From NCBI GenBank assembly GCA_001692895.1, contig KV748190.1, positions 707,645 through 771,644 on the forward strand: a stretch of 64,000 bases of DNA, in the 5' to 3' direction. Positions 24,275 through 37,786 of this stretch are shown here, in pieces. Position numbers and translations under genes: made by a program. Below the pieces are notes generated by a model that made no database searches, was not told the DNA's origin, and worked only from the letters and a program-made list of their open reading frames with translations. The stretch comes from Cenococcum geophilum 1.58 (Eukaryota; Ascomycota; Dothideomycetes; Gloniales; Gloniaceae). Position 1 is the first letter of the stretch. Each line of letters opens with the position of its first letter.

Positions 24275-24477
24275 CGCTTACGACTAGCGCCTTAGCGGCC
24301 CTGACACGACGTCTACCTACGACCCCTTAGTAAGAGAGTACCACGTGCTAAGAGGCAAATTTTAGGATAGCGAGACTTATATTGCAATGGCAATAGTAAG
24401 TAAGGAGGATTTATATTTGTTACGCTAGTTAAGCAGTATTTGTATATAGATGGCAACCACAAAAGAAGAGTTGCTAG

Positions 24478-24643
24478 TGTCGGGAATGAGGCAAGCGGTC
24501 GTCACGTGACGCCGCGGCACTAGCGTGGCGAGGAGTCTTAGGCTCCTTACCCTTCCTCATTCCAATTAATAAGCTTTATTAACCAACATCACTGTAACCT
24601 ACTCGAGTAGTCGTTATTGGTGAGTCACCCTGTGTAACTAATA
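24478..24643 (+). repeat. Copia-1 3' LTR
   Basis: 166 bp and followed by ATTAC (24644-24648), the target duplication. Confidence 0.92.
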
Positions 24644-25390
24644 ATTACATTAGTATATACTAATCTAAATTGCCTATAGTATTTAACTATTTGAATTTAA
24701 TAGCATACCTAATAATTACTAGCTAAGGCCATATAATTAATTACAAAACCCTACAAGGAAGTCTAAAAATATCTACTAAAGAGTATAAGGGTGTTTTAAG
24801 GTATAGAAGGAGTAATAGAAATATATATAGTAAAGCCTATAAGATGCTTAAGAATAGTAAAGACTTTAGTATAACTATAAATACTAAGATAAGCATTCTA
24901 GAGTAAGCGATAAGGTTCTATTATATTTAATAAATATTAAGACTTATTAACTATTAAAGGAGCTTAATATAAGATACTTAGCTCTCTTTTAAATTAAGGA
25001 ATAAATTAATAAGCTAGCCTACTATCTCTAACTACTCCTATTTATAGCCCATATATATTTAGTATTTTATATAAACTTACTAGAGCTATAGTATAGACTA
25101 CTACTGGAAAAGTACCTCCGTTTAGGCCTAATTAAACGCCCTAAAGTAGTAGACGAGTGGTATAAGGTTAAAGCTATATTATACTTTAAGCCTATTAAGA
25201 ATAAGCTTTAGTATAAATTTAAATAGCTAGGCTAGCCCGCTAAGAACTTTATATAGGAACTAGAGGTTTACTTTAATTATTATAAAGATATTTTAAAAGA
25301 ATACTAGGACTAAGGTCTATAATCTCTTAAGCGTAGAAAGCGTTCTAATACTATGGTATTATTGCAACTAAAAAAAAACTTATAGTAGGC

Positions 25391-26740
25391 CGCGAAAGGC
25401 TTTAGAGAGTAAGAAATAGGTAGCTACTATAAAGTAGTAAATTGGATATAGAGCGGATATAGTCCGGAAACTATAAGGATTAGGGGCTATGGCCTAAATT
25501 AAGATACGCCCTTAGCCTCTTTATATATATATATAGAATTAATAGGGCATTTTGCTAAAATTGTATTTATATTAATTAATCTATACTTTGAACACTATTT
25601 TATAGGATTTTAAACTCTTTCTAAAAGCCTTTCTAAGCACTAATTAAGATCTTTAATTGCTACTATATATTAGAACTAATCCCAAATTCTATAAGCCTAA
25701 GCTATAAATACCTAATCCCTATAAAACTAATGCCTATATAGAACTATAGGGGCCTATAGAAGAATATTACGCGCTATATTACGGACCTTATATTAGCAGT
25801 AGTACGACTACTAAGAAGAGATATAAATGGGTTGGTTAAAATAGTACGGAAGGCGCTAAAACCGATTGAGCTATAGGGTAAGGGGTAGCTAAGTTATATA
25901 GCTAGTTACGTTATAAGTTTAGAATGTAGGAATATAGAAATATGGGAACTAACATACTAACGTACTAACGTACTTAGTATATTTCTTAGGCGCAGTATTA
26001 TATACTTAAAGGACTACAGTTTTTATCTAGATAGTTCTCCTCCTTATAGTAAATCTTAGAATATAATTAGAGTTAATCTATTAGGCAACCTACTTCACTA
26101 AGTTATATTTATATTATTAACCTTTTATTTACCTATATACCTAGCCCATTAGTAAGTTTACTATAGTATTTTCATAAGGTTTTATTATACATTTACTACC
26201 TAGTTATAGTATTAATAAAGTTGAATAATATACTACTTAAAGCACTAGTTATAACGCTATTAACAGTAGCAACTACTTTAGGATTTAGAGGCGATACTAG
26301 TATAAGAGATAATGACTTATAAGTAGTTACGATAAACTAGCTTAGGAGTATTGTAGAATAAAATAATACTAATAATCTAGCGTTACTTTGATAGTTATAA
26401 GATATAAAGAGAGAAAAGATTAAGATACTATTAATTAAAAGATTTATAAGAGAAATATATAAGTTTAAAGGATTCCTTATATAAATAAAGCTAAAGATTT
26501 AATATAAGAGATCGAAGCTAATATATATAAGTAATTAAGTAGTGTATATAGGACTGTTCTTAACGAGTTAGGTATTAAAGTAGTTTAAACCCTATCTTAT
26601 GGAGATATAAGCTAATAGGTTAGCAACTACTAATTTAGAAGTGCGGTATATATTCTTAAGCTAAAAAGGATTTATTGGTAGACTTAGAGAGCAATAAAAT
26701 AGAAAGAAACTACAAATAGGACAGGGATAGGCGTTAGGAT
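25391..26740 (+). mobile_element. Retroelement relic with gag-like segment, fossil
   Basis: TpA-rich repeat. From about 26380 to 26740 the plus strand resembles a Gypsy-type gag (retrotransposon capsid region). No LTR or pol could be tied to it. The part before 26200 has no recognisable content. Strongly broken. Confidence 0.45.
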
Positions 26741-26995
26741 TACTTATTATTTTATTTTATCTCGTTTTTTTCCTACCGTTTTCTTACCACCTAATAGTTA
26801 TTAGCAACCTAGTATTTACTAAAAAGCTATAAACCCCTAATTTAGGGGTTTATAAACTACTAGGATATAGCTACTAGTATATATTAAGCTGCCTAGAAAG
26901 GATTTATATATACAGAACTATAGCGCTATAGCCTAGAGGCTGTATATATAGTATTATACGTAGTATAATATAACGGCTTATATAAATGCCTCTAA
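26741..26995. repeat. Dispersed palindrome-rich repeat, copy 1
   Basis: Shares about 230 bp with 49300-49590, including CTAATAGTTATTAG and GAACTATAGCGCTATAG. Contains several perfect or near-perfect palindromes (AAACCCCTAATTTAGGGGTTT near 26832, CTATAGCGCTATAG near 26920, TATTATACGTAGTATAATA near 26950). No coding capacity. It may be the structured tail of an unidentified element. Confidence 0.55.
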
Positions 26996-27334
26996 ACTAA
27001 AGCTTATAGAATGCTATCTTACAAAGATACTAAGCTAGGGAGAAGGAAAAAAGGGGTTGCTAGGACCGATGTAAACAAATGTATAGGGTAAGCCGCTAAG
27101 GCGCTAGCTTTGGGCGGGCTAATTGTAGGTCGGCGGAATATGGCAGAATTTGGCAGGTAACGTACGATACAATAGATATAGATAAAATTAATATAAAAAA
27201 AGAACGTACGGTATAAAATTAGTATCATGTTTATACCTTAGTATCCTTTTATTAAGAACTTTTAGATTATCTAATTACCACTCCTTATAAATGAATATAT
27301 CGTTATTAAGCAATGAATTGTATTTATTTTTCAG
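26996..27334. other. Transition zone downstream of the host gene
   Basis: Partly RIP-like sequence grading into host DNA. At 27092-27123 it carries GCCGCTAAGGCGCTAGC, the outer end of the retroelement 3'-UTR module, without the hairpin. Inverted ACGTACG-type motifs flank 27150-27210. No gene seen. Confidence 0.4.
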
Positions 27335-29678
27335 TTATCTACTTTTTGAACTCGCCCTAAGATATTCCTCAATTTCCTTTACCTTTGATGGGCCAAGTGT
27401 CTCTTTTAAAAGGCCTGCAAAAGGCTTGAGTTGTTCCACATCCTCGTCATTCTCTACTAACATGTAAGTGATATCTTTCTCTGGGCCTGCCCTAGCAATA
27501 ACGACTGGGCGTACATCATTGTGTCTGAAGTATATAGTGGACTCTTTATTTCGCGCAGCTTGCTGCCAAGCAGTATGGATACAGTTACTAGCTATTGCCA
27601 TGGGCCAATGTTGGTAGATCGCAGCAAAAGTATATATGAGACAAGGAGCGCCATATGCCTGTATGAAAACCGGTCGTGAAGAGGGGTCTGGCAGCGTGCC
27701 ATTTATCAGATCATTGATATTGACACTGACTGGTAGATCGTGCGAAGCCTTAGAGGTGCAAGGCTCCTGCACTGGCTTCACATAGCGCCAACAGAAGGCT
27801 GCATCTGCTTCCGCAACGTTCAGAGAGGCAAGCCGGCGGCCCTTGTAACGGATACATAGCAGTGCTGTTTCTGGATTGATATCCCAATCTGCTTCAATAT
27901 GCCTAGTACAATCCTCGTCGGGTCCTGTTTCTATCATCGAAGCCATAGAATTTCGGGCTAAAGTCGTGGGATGAGGCTGTTGTGGCACACCGGGACGGAT
28001 CAGGCCATGAATATCTGTCGGAATACTCCCAACGTCAATATCGAGGAGCACGAATTGACCGACCTCGTCGGGCCTAGAGCAAGGATTCAGAAGGCTGTTG
28101 CATAGCAGAGTTCGTTTCCCCACAATACCGATGCAATCGCGACCTCGACCGACATTCTCGACTGTAACACGTTTAGAGCAGAGCAGAGGAGCAGAGGAGC
28201 TCGAACATGACTCGTCTGGGGATCCCTTCTTTCGTTCTTGCGGCTTTAGCACCCCGTGCTCTCATATCAACAAGAAATTGGAGGGAGCGGAAGCCCCAGG
28301 CGCCGTCCACAATCTGCAACTCTAGTTTGCTAGTATCCACTAGGCGGAGACACACATCGTAGTAATAGCCCATAAGGAAAGCTTGGAAGACCGTGAACGC
28401 ATTGATATTTTCTGCACTGGCCTGAATGGGGCTTTTCAGGGCATTTAGGCTGTTCTCAGATTTCGTTGAAGCAGTCTGTTCCAACAGCCAGTCCGCGATT
28501 CCTGCAGGCTCATCCCCAAGCACCTGTTGTAAGGCGTCACACAGCTCTTTGTTTAGCACAAAGCCGAAGGCCGAGGCCAACTGGAAGATGCCATCATCGA
28601 TCCGATCATATATTTCTCCCCGATCTACCGCCGCGTACCTAAGTTCCGAATTTATGAGTTCATCATCGGATTCCTTCTTTGTCAGATGTAACCTTACTGC
28701 TTGCGCAGCATGACATCCTCTCTTCCACGCATATCGGCAGCGGTAAGCCACATCCTGGCCTATTGGGAACACACTCATTGACTCCTCTGGGTGAATGAGG
28801 GAAACGGTGGTACAGAGGCCCCGAGGATTGTTGACGAACCAGTCCTCTTGGTGCGTTAAGTAGTTTTGGGGTTTTAGGGCCTGGGAAACATCGTATACCA
28901 ATCGGCAAGACGTTTCTGTGGGATAGCCGAGGCCGTCCACACTGAGTAGATCGAATCCAGTTTGTGAAAGACAATGCGCTATGCCTGCCAGATCTGAACA
29001 TGATGTGTAAAATTGAGTCGTATTTTCTGCAAGCAGCCAGTATAGGAAATCCACTACTTCTTTTGTATCTCGCAGAGGGATTGTGCCACTGAGGATCCTC
29101 TTGGATTTGACTAGCGACAGTCGGACCTCCCGGACCTGCTTATAGATGCCGCGAATACAGGCAGCAGAACGCCAGGCGTTGATCCTATTCGAAAGTTCTG
29201 AAGCTAGCAGGTCCTCACCATGCTCTGTCGTCTTAAGTAGCTCTAACAACAGTTTCCTAAGCATTGTTCGGACAGCAGTGAATTCGGCAAATGCATCAAG
29301 AGAAGCAATTATGCACACCATACATGCAGTGAAGCGTGAGAGTTGGCCAAGGGCCTTTTGCGCTTGCTCACCCTCTATGTTCATCTTCTTGCCGTTTGCG
29401 AGCAATGTCATACAGCTATTCCAGGTCTTGTTGAAGCGCGCCGCGTCCAGAACGCCACGTCGTGCTAGCAAATTCGATTCGTCCTCGTCAAGGAGACGGA
29501 GGAACTCTTCATCGCCAGAAGAGGCGGTCCACCAATTTCCAACACGACGGCCTAATGAATAGATGGTTGCCATATCGCCTGCTCCAAGACCTCCGGCAAG
29601 GAGTGAGCCGTAGCCGGTGCTGACTTGCAGCGCCATATAGTAAAGGCGGTTAGCGGGAGGGAGCGGCAATCGACTCAA
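27335..29678 (-). CDS. Fungal protein of unknown function, probably frame-broken
   Basis: Two overlapping minus-strand frames: 29678-28173 (501 codons) and 28252-27335. They cover one gene. The first reads GLGAGDMATIYSLGRRVGNWW near its start and LNKELCDALQQVLGDEP later; the second ends VKEIEEYLRASSKSR. The start may be the ATG at 29636 (MALQVSTGYG) rather than 29678, because the preceding 14 residues look unconserved. The layout recalls a widespread uncharacterised fungal family, named here from memory only; I know of no assigned function. The two frames meet within a CTGCTCCTCTGCTCTGCTCT stretch near 28185-28205. A one-base slip there, or less likely a short intron, must be assumed. Base use is normal, so RIP is not the cause. 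No signal peptide or membrane helix is obvious. Confidence 0.7.
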
Positions 29679-29692
29679 TATCTGAGGTCCTT

Positions 29693-29701
29693 AAAAGGCC
29701 T
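29693..29701. repeat. 9-bp target duplication, left copy, of the Mutator-like complex
   Basis: AAAAGGCCT. It matches AAAAGACCT at 59398-59406 with one G-to-A difference of RIP type. It lies 15 bp upstream of the longest frame of the unknown host gene. Confidence 0.65.
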
Positions 29702-30254
29702 GTGCGTACAGGTCGGCCAGACCACGCTAAAAGGTCGGCCCGATAGGCGAAACCTCCGCCCGCCACACCAAACCCCACCCTTCCCCTCCCAACCTGACCC
29801 TACCATCCACCCTATCTTTTCTTATATATCTATCTTAAATCTATTATAAAAATATTTTTTATATAATAATTATTACCTTAAAGAGCTATATAAGCTATTT
29901 ATAGCTTAGTTTATAGTAATTTTAATAGTTTAAGCTATTTATAAAGCCTATCTAAACTAAAATAAAATCCTATAAAGATAAATAATAAGTTTTTTCTAAT
30001 ATATTTAAAATATGTTTCTAATACGTTTAGAATATATTTATAACTAGTTATAAACCTATTCTAGCTATATATAATTAAAATATATTAAGAATTATTATTA
30101 AATATAATTTTAGTAGTTTAAGCTACTTTATTATAACTAAAAACTATATATCTATATATATATAAATAANGCTTAAATATAAATATAAATATATTTTATA
30201 TACTTATTATTATATACTAGCTTTTATTACTTTTAATAATAATAATAATATATA

Positions 30255-30447
30255 TATCACGGAACCCCACCGCAGGGGCCTCTATAGGAGAGCCCCATGC
30301 TCTCGCGTACACCTCGCGTACAGCTTATGTCAGCTACACGTAGGTATATTACCTCCTTACGCCCTCGACCCTTACAATCGATCGCGCAACGTCTTATAAA
30401 CTCCTCGAATACATACGCTTTATAGTCACTGCCCCCGTCCTATAACA
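30255..30447 (+). repeat. Gypsy-3 5' LTR
   Basis: 193 bp, opening TATCACGGAACCCCACCGCA. It aligns fully with 36423-36615 and is preceded by ATATA. Confidence 0.92.
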
Positions 30448-33400
30448 TTACGTTGCGCCTTTTTTACTACTAACGCTCAGCCTATAACCAATTCTATGTC
30501 TCTGTAATACTATAGGCACTGCTAAAAGCAACGTGTCTATAAATTACCTTACTTTATACTTCTAAGGAACCCACGATAGTAAGACAATATCCCTTATTAG
30601 CTACTATATTAAACCTAAAGAATAATCTAATACCTATACTTAACCTACGACGCCAATTAATCCCAGGAGAATTTAATTTATTAGCCCTAGCCTTAACCCC
30701 TAAGGAGACGGACACTAATAATATCTTATCTTTTATTAACTATATAACTACGGACAAGCAAATAGAAGGGCTACTACCTATTAAAATCGAAATATAAGAC
30801 GCCGAGACGTTTGCAAAAATAGTAGCACGAGACCCCAATAAATACTACCGCCTTCTATAGAACTACCACCTAAAGCTTATACAAGCCGAGATACATACTA
30901 CCTAAGATCGCGATATTATCTAAGACCTATAAGCTTGTAAGGCGCTCGCTAATAACACACGTTAAGAAACCGAAGATAACCTCCGCGTGTCTAAACGCGA
31001 CATCCAATAGTTAAAGAAGGCTAAGATTGCACTAATTGCTATAGTCACTAAAAGAGAAGGCATAATTAAATACCTATAATCTTAGCTTAATAAGCATATT
31101 CGTAATAACGCTAGATACCTCTCTACTATATATAACGCCACCTAAGTCTCTACGCCCCTAGTAACTTTACCTACTTAATACTTAACGGAGGGCTAGCGCT
31201 AAGCAGCTTTACCTAATAGGAACCCCTACCAAAGTAGCGATAATAAAAGCTATAATAATTAGACCTAAACTGCTACCGTAGGGTTTAATATATACTACCT
31301 TAATCCCCTAGTCTTCTAGGGAGACCGTAAGGAATACAGCCACTAAAAGATATAAATCCATAAGAAACTAACTTAAAGCGCTTGCCTTTTTCCTATAGAA
31401 GACATTAAGATCGGCTATATTATTAGGCAAATAAAGGGTATACTATTTAATAGACTCTTTGCCTAATAGGAGACTAGTAGCCCCTAGAAGTAGCAGTCCT
31501 ACTAAGAAGTCCTTAATAATCTTAACCTAATATACCGCGACTATAACCTACTAGCCACTAACTAAGCTAAACTACATGCCCTAAAGATAAGCCCTACTGA
31601 ATTATTTAATAAATTCTATATTAAATTCTAGGAATACACCGGAGCCCTTACCTAAGACAATACTAAAGACTAAGAGGACCTCCTTAAAAAAGTTACTTAT
31701 TGCCTTAGTTACGCAGCCGCCAGCTATAATTACAACGATGTTTATAATATAGTAACAGCTCTACGGAAGATTAAACAATGACTAAATTAGATTGCTACTA
31801 CTAACTCTTACCTAAAGACCTCTCTACAGAAGCCCCCTAGGCCTACTAAACCCATATATACTAAGCCACCAACGCTTATTACCTTAAGTACTACCAGAAC
31901 CAATATTAATTTCTCTATACTAACCTTCCTAAAAACTCCTAGATAGAGAGCGTAAGCTACTCTAGAAACTAGGATACTGCTATAGATACTATTAAGAAGG
32001 CTATTATCGCGATAACCTAAACTGCCTAATAGCTAGGTTTAGTAGCCGCCGCCTAACACCTAACCTAATACCCTAAATACTAAATACGTTGCTATATACC
32101 ATTACTGTATAAAATAAAGACGTAGTAATAGCAGTAGAGTCGGATATAGAAACGGAAAACGCCAAGTCCTAGCCCTAAGTTATAGGTTAGGACGCCCTAA
32201 TAATAGAGGGATCTATATATCGGCTTACTTAATAGATAACTCTATAAAGATAAATAGACGGAAATAGATAGTTTTACCTGTAATAGGAACTACTGCCAAA
32301 AGATAATATAAAAGCCGTTCTATAATTAATTGTAGAGCTACTAATAAATTTATAGATACCTAATTTATACGCACTTATAACCTACTTACCTTACCCCTTA
32401 CCAAAGCCCGCGCCCTATAACTCGCTAATAGTAATTATACCGCACAGAAGATTACCTACATGGTATAACTCTACCTAGATATAAATAGGCACCAGGAAGA
32501 ACTCTGGGCCTATATTATACTACTTACTAACTACCCTATTATCCTCGGAATAAACTAGCTTAAATAATACAACCCCGCCATTAACTAGAAGAAGAGAGAA
32601 GTAACCTTTAACTCTAAATACTGCAAAGAGACTTGCCTAGGGCATAGCCTAGCCGCCTCTATTTACTCCCTAGGATATTAACCTAAGGAACCCCTTATTA
32701 TCCCACCTATAACTAACTACTACTATATAAGTGCCCCGGCCTTCTACCGTATAGTATATAAGAAAGGCTAAACCGTTGCTATAGCTTCTTAATTATAACT
32801 ATATAAGCTTAATAAAGAATAGGACTACGTCATCTACAGTAATAGGATAGATATAGTTAACCTTTTAGAAAACGACGCCCCTACGGAACTCTATAGACTT
32901 TTACCTTTAGACTTTAAGAAGTTTATAAAGCTTAAAAAAGGACTTACCAACGAAGAACTCTATAAGCTCCTCCCTAAGAGGTACTATAACTTTACCGATA
33001 TATGCTTACAAAAGAGCGTAGATATACTCCCCCCATATTAACCTAATAACTATACCATTAATATTAAATAAGGAAAAATGCCACCTTATAAGAGACCCTA
33101 CTTAATATTAAAAGACGAACTTCTAGTTATAAAAAAGTATATTAACGAGCACCTTAATAAAGGATTTATTCGTCCTAGCATATCACCAGCAGCCGCCCCT
33201 ATTCTTCTTACTAAGAAGCTAGGAGGAGGTATTTAATTCTACGTTAACTATAGAGGACTTAACGCTATTACAATTAAAAACTAATACCTAGTACCGCTTA
33301 TACGTGAGACCCTTAAGCGGCTTAGTTAAGCTAAAATCTATACTAAGCTTAACATTATCGCCGCCTTTAACTATCTCTAAATACGGGAAGGTAATAAATA

Positions 33401-36234
33401 GAAAACCGTATTCGCATTACGCTTTAGCCAATTTAAATATACCGTTATACCCTTTAGTGTATATAACGGCCCAGGCACCTTCTAAAGCTATATTAATAAC
33501 GCCTTATAGGACTACTTTAATAACTTCTACTCTGCGTACCTAGACGACATACTTATTTATAGCAATAACCCCTCTAAGCATACCGAATACGTTTAAAAGG
33601 TCCTATAGCGCCTTAGGGACGTAGGACTTTATATTAATTTAAAGAAATACAAATTTTTAGTCACAGAAGTAAAATACCTTAGACTAATTGTCATTATTAA
33701 GGGTGTCCGTATGGACCCTAAGAAGGTATATATAATTACTAAATAGTAAGCCCTTAACTGCATTAAGGACGTATAAGCCTTCCTTAGTTTCGCCAACTTC
33801 TATTAGAAATTTATATATAACTTCTTAGGCGTAGTAGCACCACTTATAGTAATAATGCGAATAAAGGGCCTTTTTATAAAAGGAAGAAAAACGCACCTAC
33901 GCTTTACCTAGACGCCTAAATGCGAGAAGGCGTTCCAAGACCTTAAAAATGTCTTTACTAAAGCACCTATCCTAGCTCACTTTATACTAGGACGACAACT
34001 CTACCTTAAAACCGACTCCTCAGACTACGTTAACGTAGGCGTCCTCTCCTAGATAGGCGATAACGGCCTCCTTTACCTAGTCGTATTCTACTCGTCTAAG
34101 CTTATACTATAAGAGTGTAACTATAAGATCTATAATAAAGAACTCCTTACAATTGTATAAGCATTTAAAGAATTCTAACTAGAACTCTCCTTAGTAGAGC
34201 CTAACTAGCTAACTAAAGTCCTTACGGACCATCGCAACCTTAAGTACTTTATAACTATAAAGTAGCTAAACTGATACTAAGCACGTTAGAACAAGTTTCT
34301 CTCTAGTTTTAACTTCAAAATTATATATAAACTAGGAGTATAAGGTACTAAACCTAATAGCCTAACACGCCGCTCGCAAGACCTTCCTTAGTCTAAAGAT
34401 AACCCCTATAATTAGTTCCAATAATAGACAATCCTAAAAGCACGAAATTTGGCCCTAGGTATACTACCTATAATAGAGCTAACCGTACCCTAGCTTTATA
34501 CTATAGAACTAAAGTTACCTCCCGAAATTAACAAGCTTATTACTACGGCATATAACGCCTCTGTTAACCTATTACTGCATTAACTTATTACCGTAAAGAC
34601 CGCTAGCGCCCATACACTACCTATTAACCTCTAAAGCTTAGGCCAGATTAATATAGCAGCTTTAGAAGTAAAAGAGAACAGGCTCTATTATAGAGGCCGC
34701 CTATTTATCCCTAACTTAGAAAATCTACAACAGTAACTAATCTAAATGGCCTACGACCTCCGATTAAGCGGCTACCTAGGTAAAGAAGGAACCTATAAGC
34801 TTCTTAGCCGATACTACTTCTGGCTAAAAATAATAGACTTAGTTAAACGCTTTATAGGCGCCTACTATAGTTATAAGCGCACTAAGGCCTTTAATACAAA
34901 GTACTAAGGACTACTACACCCTCTACTAGTACCTATATAACGATGGGCAGATATCGCCATAGATTTCGTTATTAACCTACCACCCTATAAACGATACGGC
35001 CGTACCTATAAGAACATCCTTATAATAATATACCAACTTATAAAAGAGCGCCACTACGTCCTAACTAAAGGCGTAGCCGTTAGCAACGTTACTAACGCCT
35101 TTTTCCGCGAAGTTTACCGACTACATAGGTTACTTAACTCGATTACGTCCGACCGAGGCATATAATTTAACTCTAATATATAGAGACGAATCTGCTAACG
35201 CCTTAGCATCTCCGTTAAGATATCTATATCCTTCTACTATAAAACTACTAGGTAACCGGAAAACGCTAATGCTAGTATAAAAGCATACCTACGACAGGTA
35301 GTTGCCTATAGTTAAGATAACTAGGTAGATTACCTCCTACTAGGTGAATTTATAGTGAATAACTACGTCTTAACCACTATAGGACTTACCCCATTCTTCG
35401 CGAATAAAGGTTATTACCCCTAATCCGGTATAGAGCTACTAGAACCTATTAATAAGAAACTGCCATATAGAAAACGCCTTAAGATATTACTTACCGACTA
35501 GCATGCAAACCGTATAAAAAATCTACTCAACTACTATAAGGGAGAAATGGCCTAGGCTTAAGCAAAGTAGGCCTACTTCGCCGACTATTATAAAATGCCA
35601 CCACCGGAGATATGTGTTGGCAACTAGGTATAGCTAAATACACGCAATATCTCTACGTAAAGGCCTATAAAGTCACTTAATTATAAGAACCTTGGCCCCT
35701 ATTTAATTAAATAAGTTATTAATAGGGGAGCCGTATATAAGCTAGAACTCCCGCCTACCCTAGCCACCCGTGGGATATAGCCCGTATTTTACCTATAGCT
35801 ACTACACCTCTATTAGCCTAACCCCTTACCAGGGCAGATATAGCCTAAACCCCTACTAGTACTAATCCGAGACGAGAACGAAGACGAGAACTATAAAGAG
35901 TAGACCGTTAAACAAATTATTAACTCTAAATACTTTAGCAAAGGCAGAGGATAACGGCCCTACTACAGAGCTATATATACAGGATTTAATATAGATTAGC
36001 CAGAATAGCAATTATAGGAAGACTTCGAAAATATAAAGGATCTAATTAGTAACTTTTACTACGCGAACCCACAAAAACTGGGCCTAAGCAGAGACTTTAT
36101 ACCTAATCCTCTATAGGAACCCTTATAGAGTTAAACCGTTATACATTACTACATAAGGGCAAATTGCCGTTAGATTGCCGTTAGATTACGGTAAAGTGCG
36201 ATTACGTGACTGGAATATTGTTAAGATGTCTAGG

Positions 36235-36257
36235 AACTTCGACCGGCGGTTAAAGTT
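36235..36257 (+). other. First half of the palindromic 3'-UTR module in Gypsy-3
   Basis: GACCGGCGGTTAAAGTTATC at 36241-36260 with its upstream complement arm; only the first palindrome of the module is present. It is 165 bp before the 3' LTR, the usual place for the module. Confidence 0.7.
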
Positions 36258-36422
36258 ATCTAATTAGTTAGATTTTTAGATGCTAAGCCCTATTATATAA
36301 CGTTGTTTTAAGCCTTTAGCAATACCCCCCTTTTCTTCTTTTTTATACCTTAAGTGTCCCTTTTATATATATATAGTAACCATAGCGTTACTAGAGCTCC
36401 GCCTCTATAAAAGGGGGAGTAG

Positions 36423-36615
36423 TATTACAGAACCCTACCGTAGGGGCCTCTATAGGAGAGCCCCGTGCTCTTGCATACACCTCGCGTACAGCTTATATCA
36501 GCTACGCGTAGGTATATCACCTCCTTACGCCCTCGACCCTTACGATCGATCGCGTAACGTCTTGTAGACTCCTTAAATACATACGCTTTATAGCCACTGC
36601 CCCTGTCCCGTGACA
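36423..36615 (+). repeat. Gypsy-3 3' LTR
   Basis: 193 bp, ends CCCGTGACA, followed by ATATA (36616-36620). Confidence 0.92.
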
Positions 36616-37314
36616 ATATATATATATATTAAAACTATTTTACTTTTATTAAAAGCTATTTACTCTCTTTATATTAGATTTTATATTTTATAAAAACTAT
36701 TATAAATTCTAAGGGTATTTATAATATTTTTTACCCTTTATATTTAAAAAAACTAATATTATTAGCTTAAATATATATATTTATACTTATTAAATTAATA
36801 TAATAAATATAACTTTTATTTAGTACCTAAAGAGCTTAAATAATTCTTAATTATAAATATAATAAAAGGAACTTTAAATTATATATATTTAAAAATANAT
36901 TAGAATATATTTAAAACTAAATTAGAACTAGATTAGAACTANATTAGAANTANATTANAACTAGATTAGAATNNNNTTNNAANTANATTANAATATATTA
37001 GGAACTTAATTTACTTTTATAGCTATATTTAACTCTAATATACTATTTTATAGCTTAAATTTTTTTAATTTTAATTATTACTAAAAGGAAGTATTTTAAA
37101 TTAGAATATATAGTAAATATATTCTAAACATATTCTAGCTAGTTATTTATAATAATTAATTTTAATTAAGAAGTAAGTTATATAGTAGAATAAGCGATTT
37201 AGGCTTAGTTAACTATATAACTTTATATTAAGTTAAAGCTACCCTATATAGGGATTATATATTAGCGCTTATAGTAGGCTAACCTTTTAGTATAGTCTAG
37301 CTGATTTAAACCAT

Positions 37315-37786
37315 GCTATTTACTTACTTTATATTAGACCTTATATTTTTTAAAAAAAATTTAAAAAATTTAAGGGTATTTATAAATTTTTATTTTTTGC
37401 CCTTTATATTTAAAGAACTAGTATTATTAGCTTAGGAATATATATTTAGCTAGTTTATATTATATTTAAATATTATAAACTTATTTATATATACTTTTTA
37501 AATAAATATAATAAATATAACTTTTATTTAGTACCTAAAGAGTTTAAATAATTTTTAGTTATAAATATAATAAAAGAACTTTAGATTATATATATTTAAA
37601 ACTAAATTAAAAAGTACCTAAAATTAGATTAAAATATATTAAAAATTTAATTAAATTTTATAGCTATATTTAACTCTAAGATACTATTTTATAGGTTTAA
37701 AAAATTATTTAAATTAGAATATATATTAAATATATTCTAAATATATTCTAAATATGTTCTAAATACGTTCTAAATATATTCTAAAT
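37315..37786. mobile_element. Right-end fragment of the Mutator-like family, part 1
   Basis: Matches 36648-37020 of the adjoining copy and 58560-59230 of the full copy (for example ATAACTTTTATTTAGTACCT). It continues across Copia-3 at 47211-47383. Ends in an 11-bp periodic tract TTCTAAATATA / TTCTAAATACG. No gene. Confidence 0.6.

Larger units (their letters stand above)
18590..24643 (+). mobile_element. Copia-1: Ty1/Copia LTR retrotransposon, fossil
   Basis: 6,054 bp, whole in length, with 166-bp LTRs (18590-18755 and 24478-24643) and 5-bp duplication ATTAC. Parts on the plus strand: gag about 19080-20500, integrase about 21000-21900, reverse transcriptase about 22550-23300 (a KPLYGI box near 22975), RNase H about 23550-24110. 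This is the Copia order, with integrase before reverse transcriptase. It is broken by many RIP changes. It sits inside the integrase region of Gypsy-2. The same family occurs on the other strand at 50148-56360. Confidence 0.92.
16055..25390 (+). mobile_element. Gypsy-2: degraded Gypsy body with three nested insertions, fossil
   Basis: Gypsy pol remains on the plus strand: reverse transcriptase and RNase H about 16055-17070, integrase zinc-binding and core about 17940-18589 continuing after 24648, and a chromodomain-like tail about 25170-25300. No LTR pair of its own was found, so ends are approximate. It has been interrupted by a MITE (16240-16542), a solo LTR (17113-17295) and Copia-1 (18590-24643). 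It is heavily RIP-broken and older than all three guests. Confidence 0.75.
30255..36615 (+). mobile_element. Gypsy-3: Ty3/Gypsy LTR retrotransposon, fossil
   Basis: 6,361 bp, whole in length, with 193-bp LTRs (30255-30447 and 36423-36615) and 5-bp duplication ATATA. Parts on the plus strand: gag about 30700-32000, protease about 32290-32600, reverse transcriptase about 33080-33720 (YLDDILIYS box near 33538), RNase H about 33980-34300, integrase about 34700-35500. Many RIP breaks. It is a different LTR family from Gypsy-1. Near 36150-36210 a GGCAAATTGCC palindrome and TTACGTGAC motif resemble those in the Copia-2 LTRs. Confidence 0.92.
29702..37314. mobile_element. Internally deleted Mutator-like copy (host of Gypsy-3)
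   Basis: Left inverted end 29702-29745, right inverted end about 37270-37314 (CTTTTAGTATAGTCTAGCTG). Without Gypsy-3 only about 1.25 kb remains: some 550 bp matching the left of the 47384-59397 copy and some 700 bp matching its right end. It lacks the transposase region, so it would be non-autonomous. Very AT-rich and RIP-saturated, with a stretch of ambiguous bases at 36898-36990 where TTAGAACTARA units repeat. Confidence 0.65.

Noticed and set aside
28426-29562. Plus-strand frames of 95 and 138 codons
   Set aside because: Antisense shadows of the unknown host gene at 27335-29678.
36425-36616. 63-codon minus-strand frame
   Set aside because: Lies wholly inside the Gypsy-3 LTR, with no support as coding.
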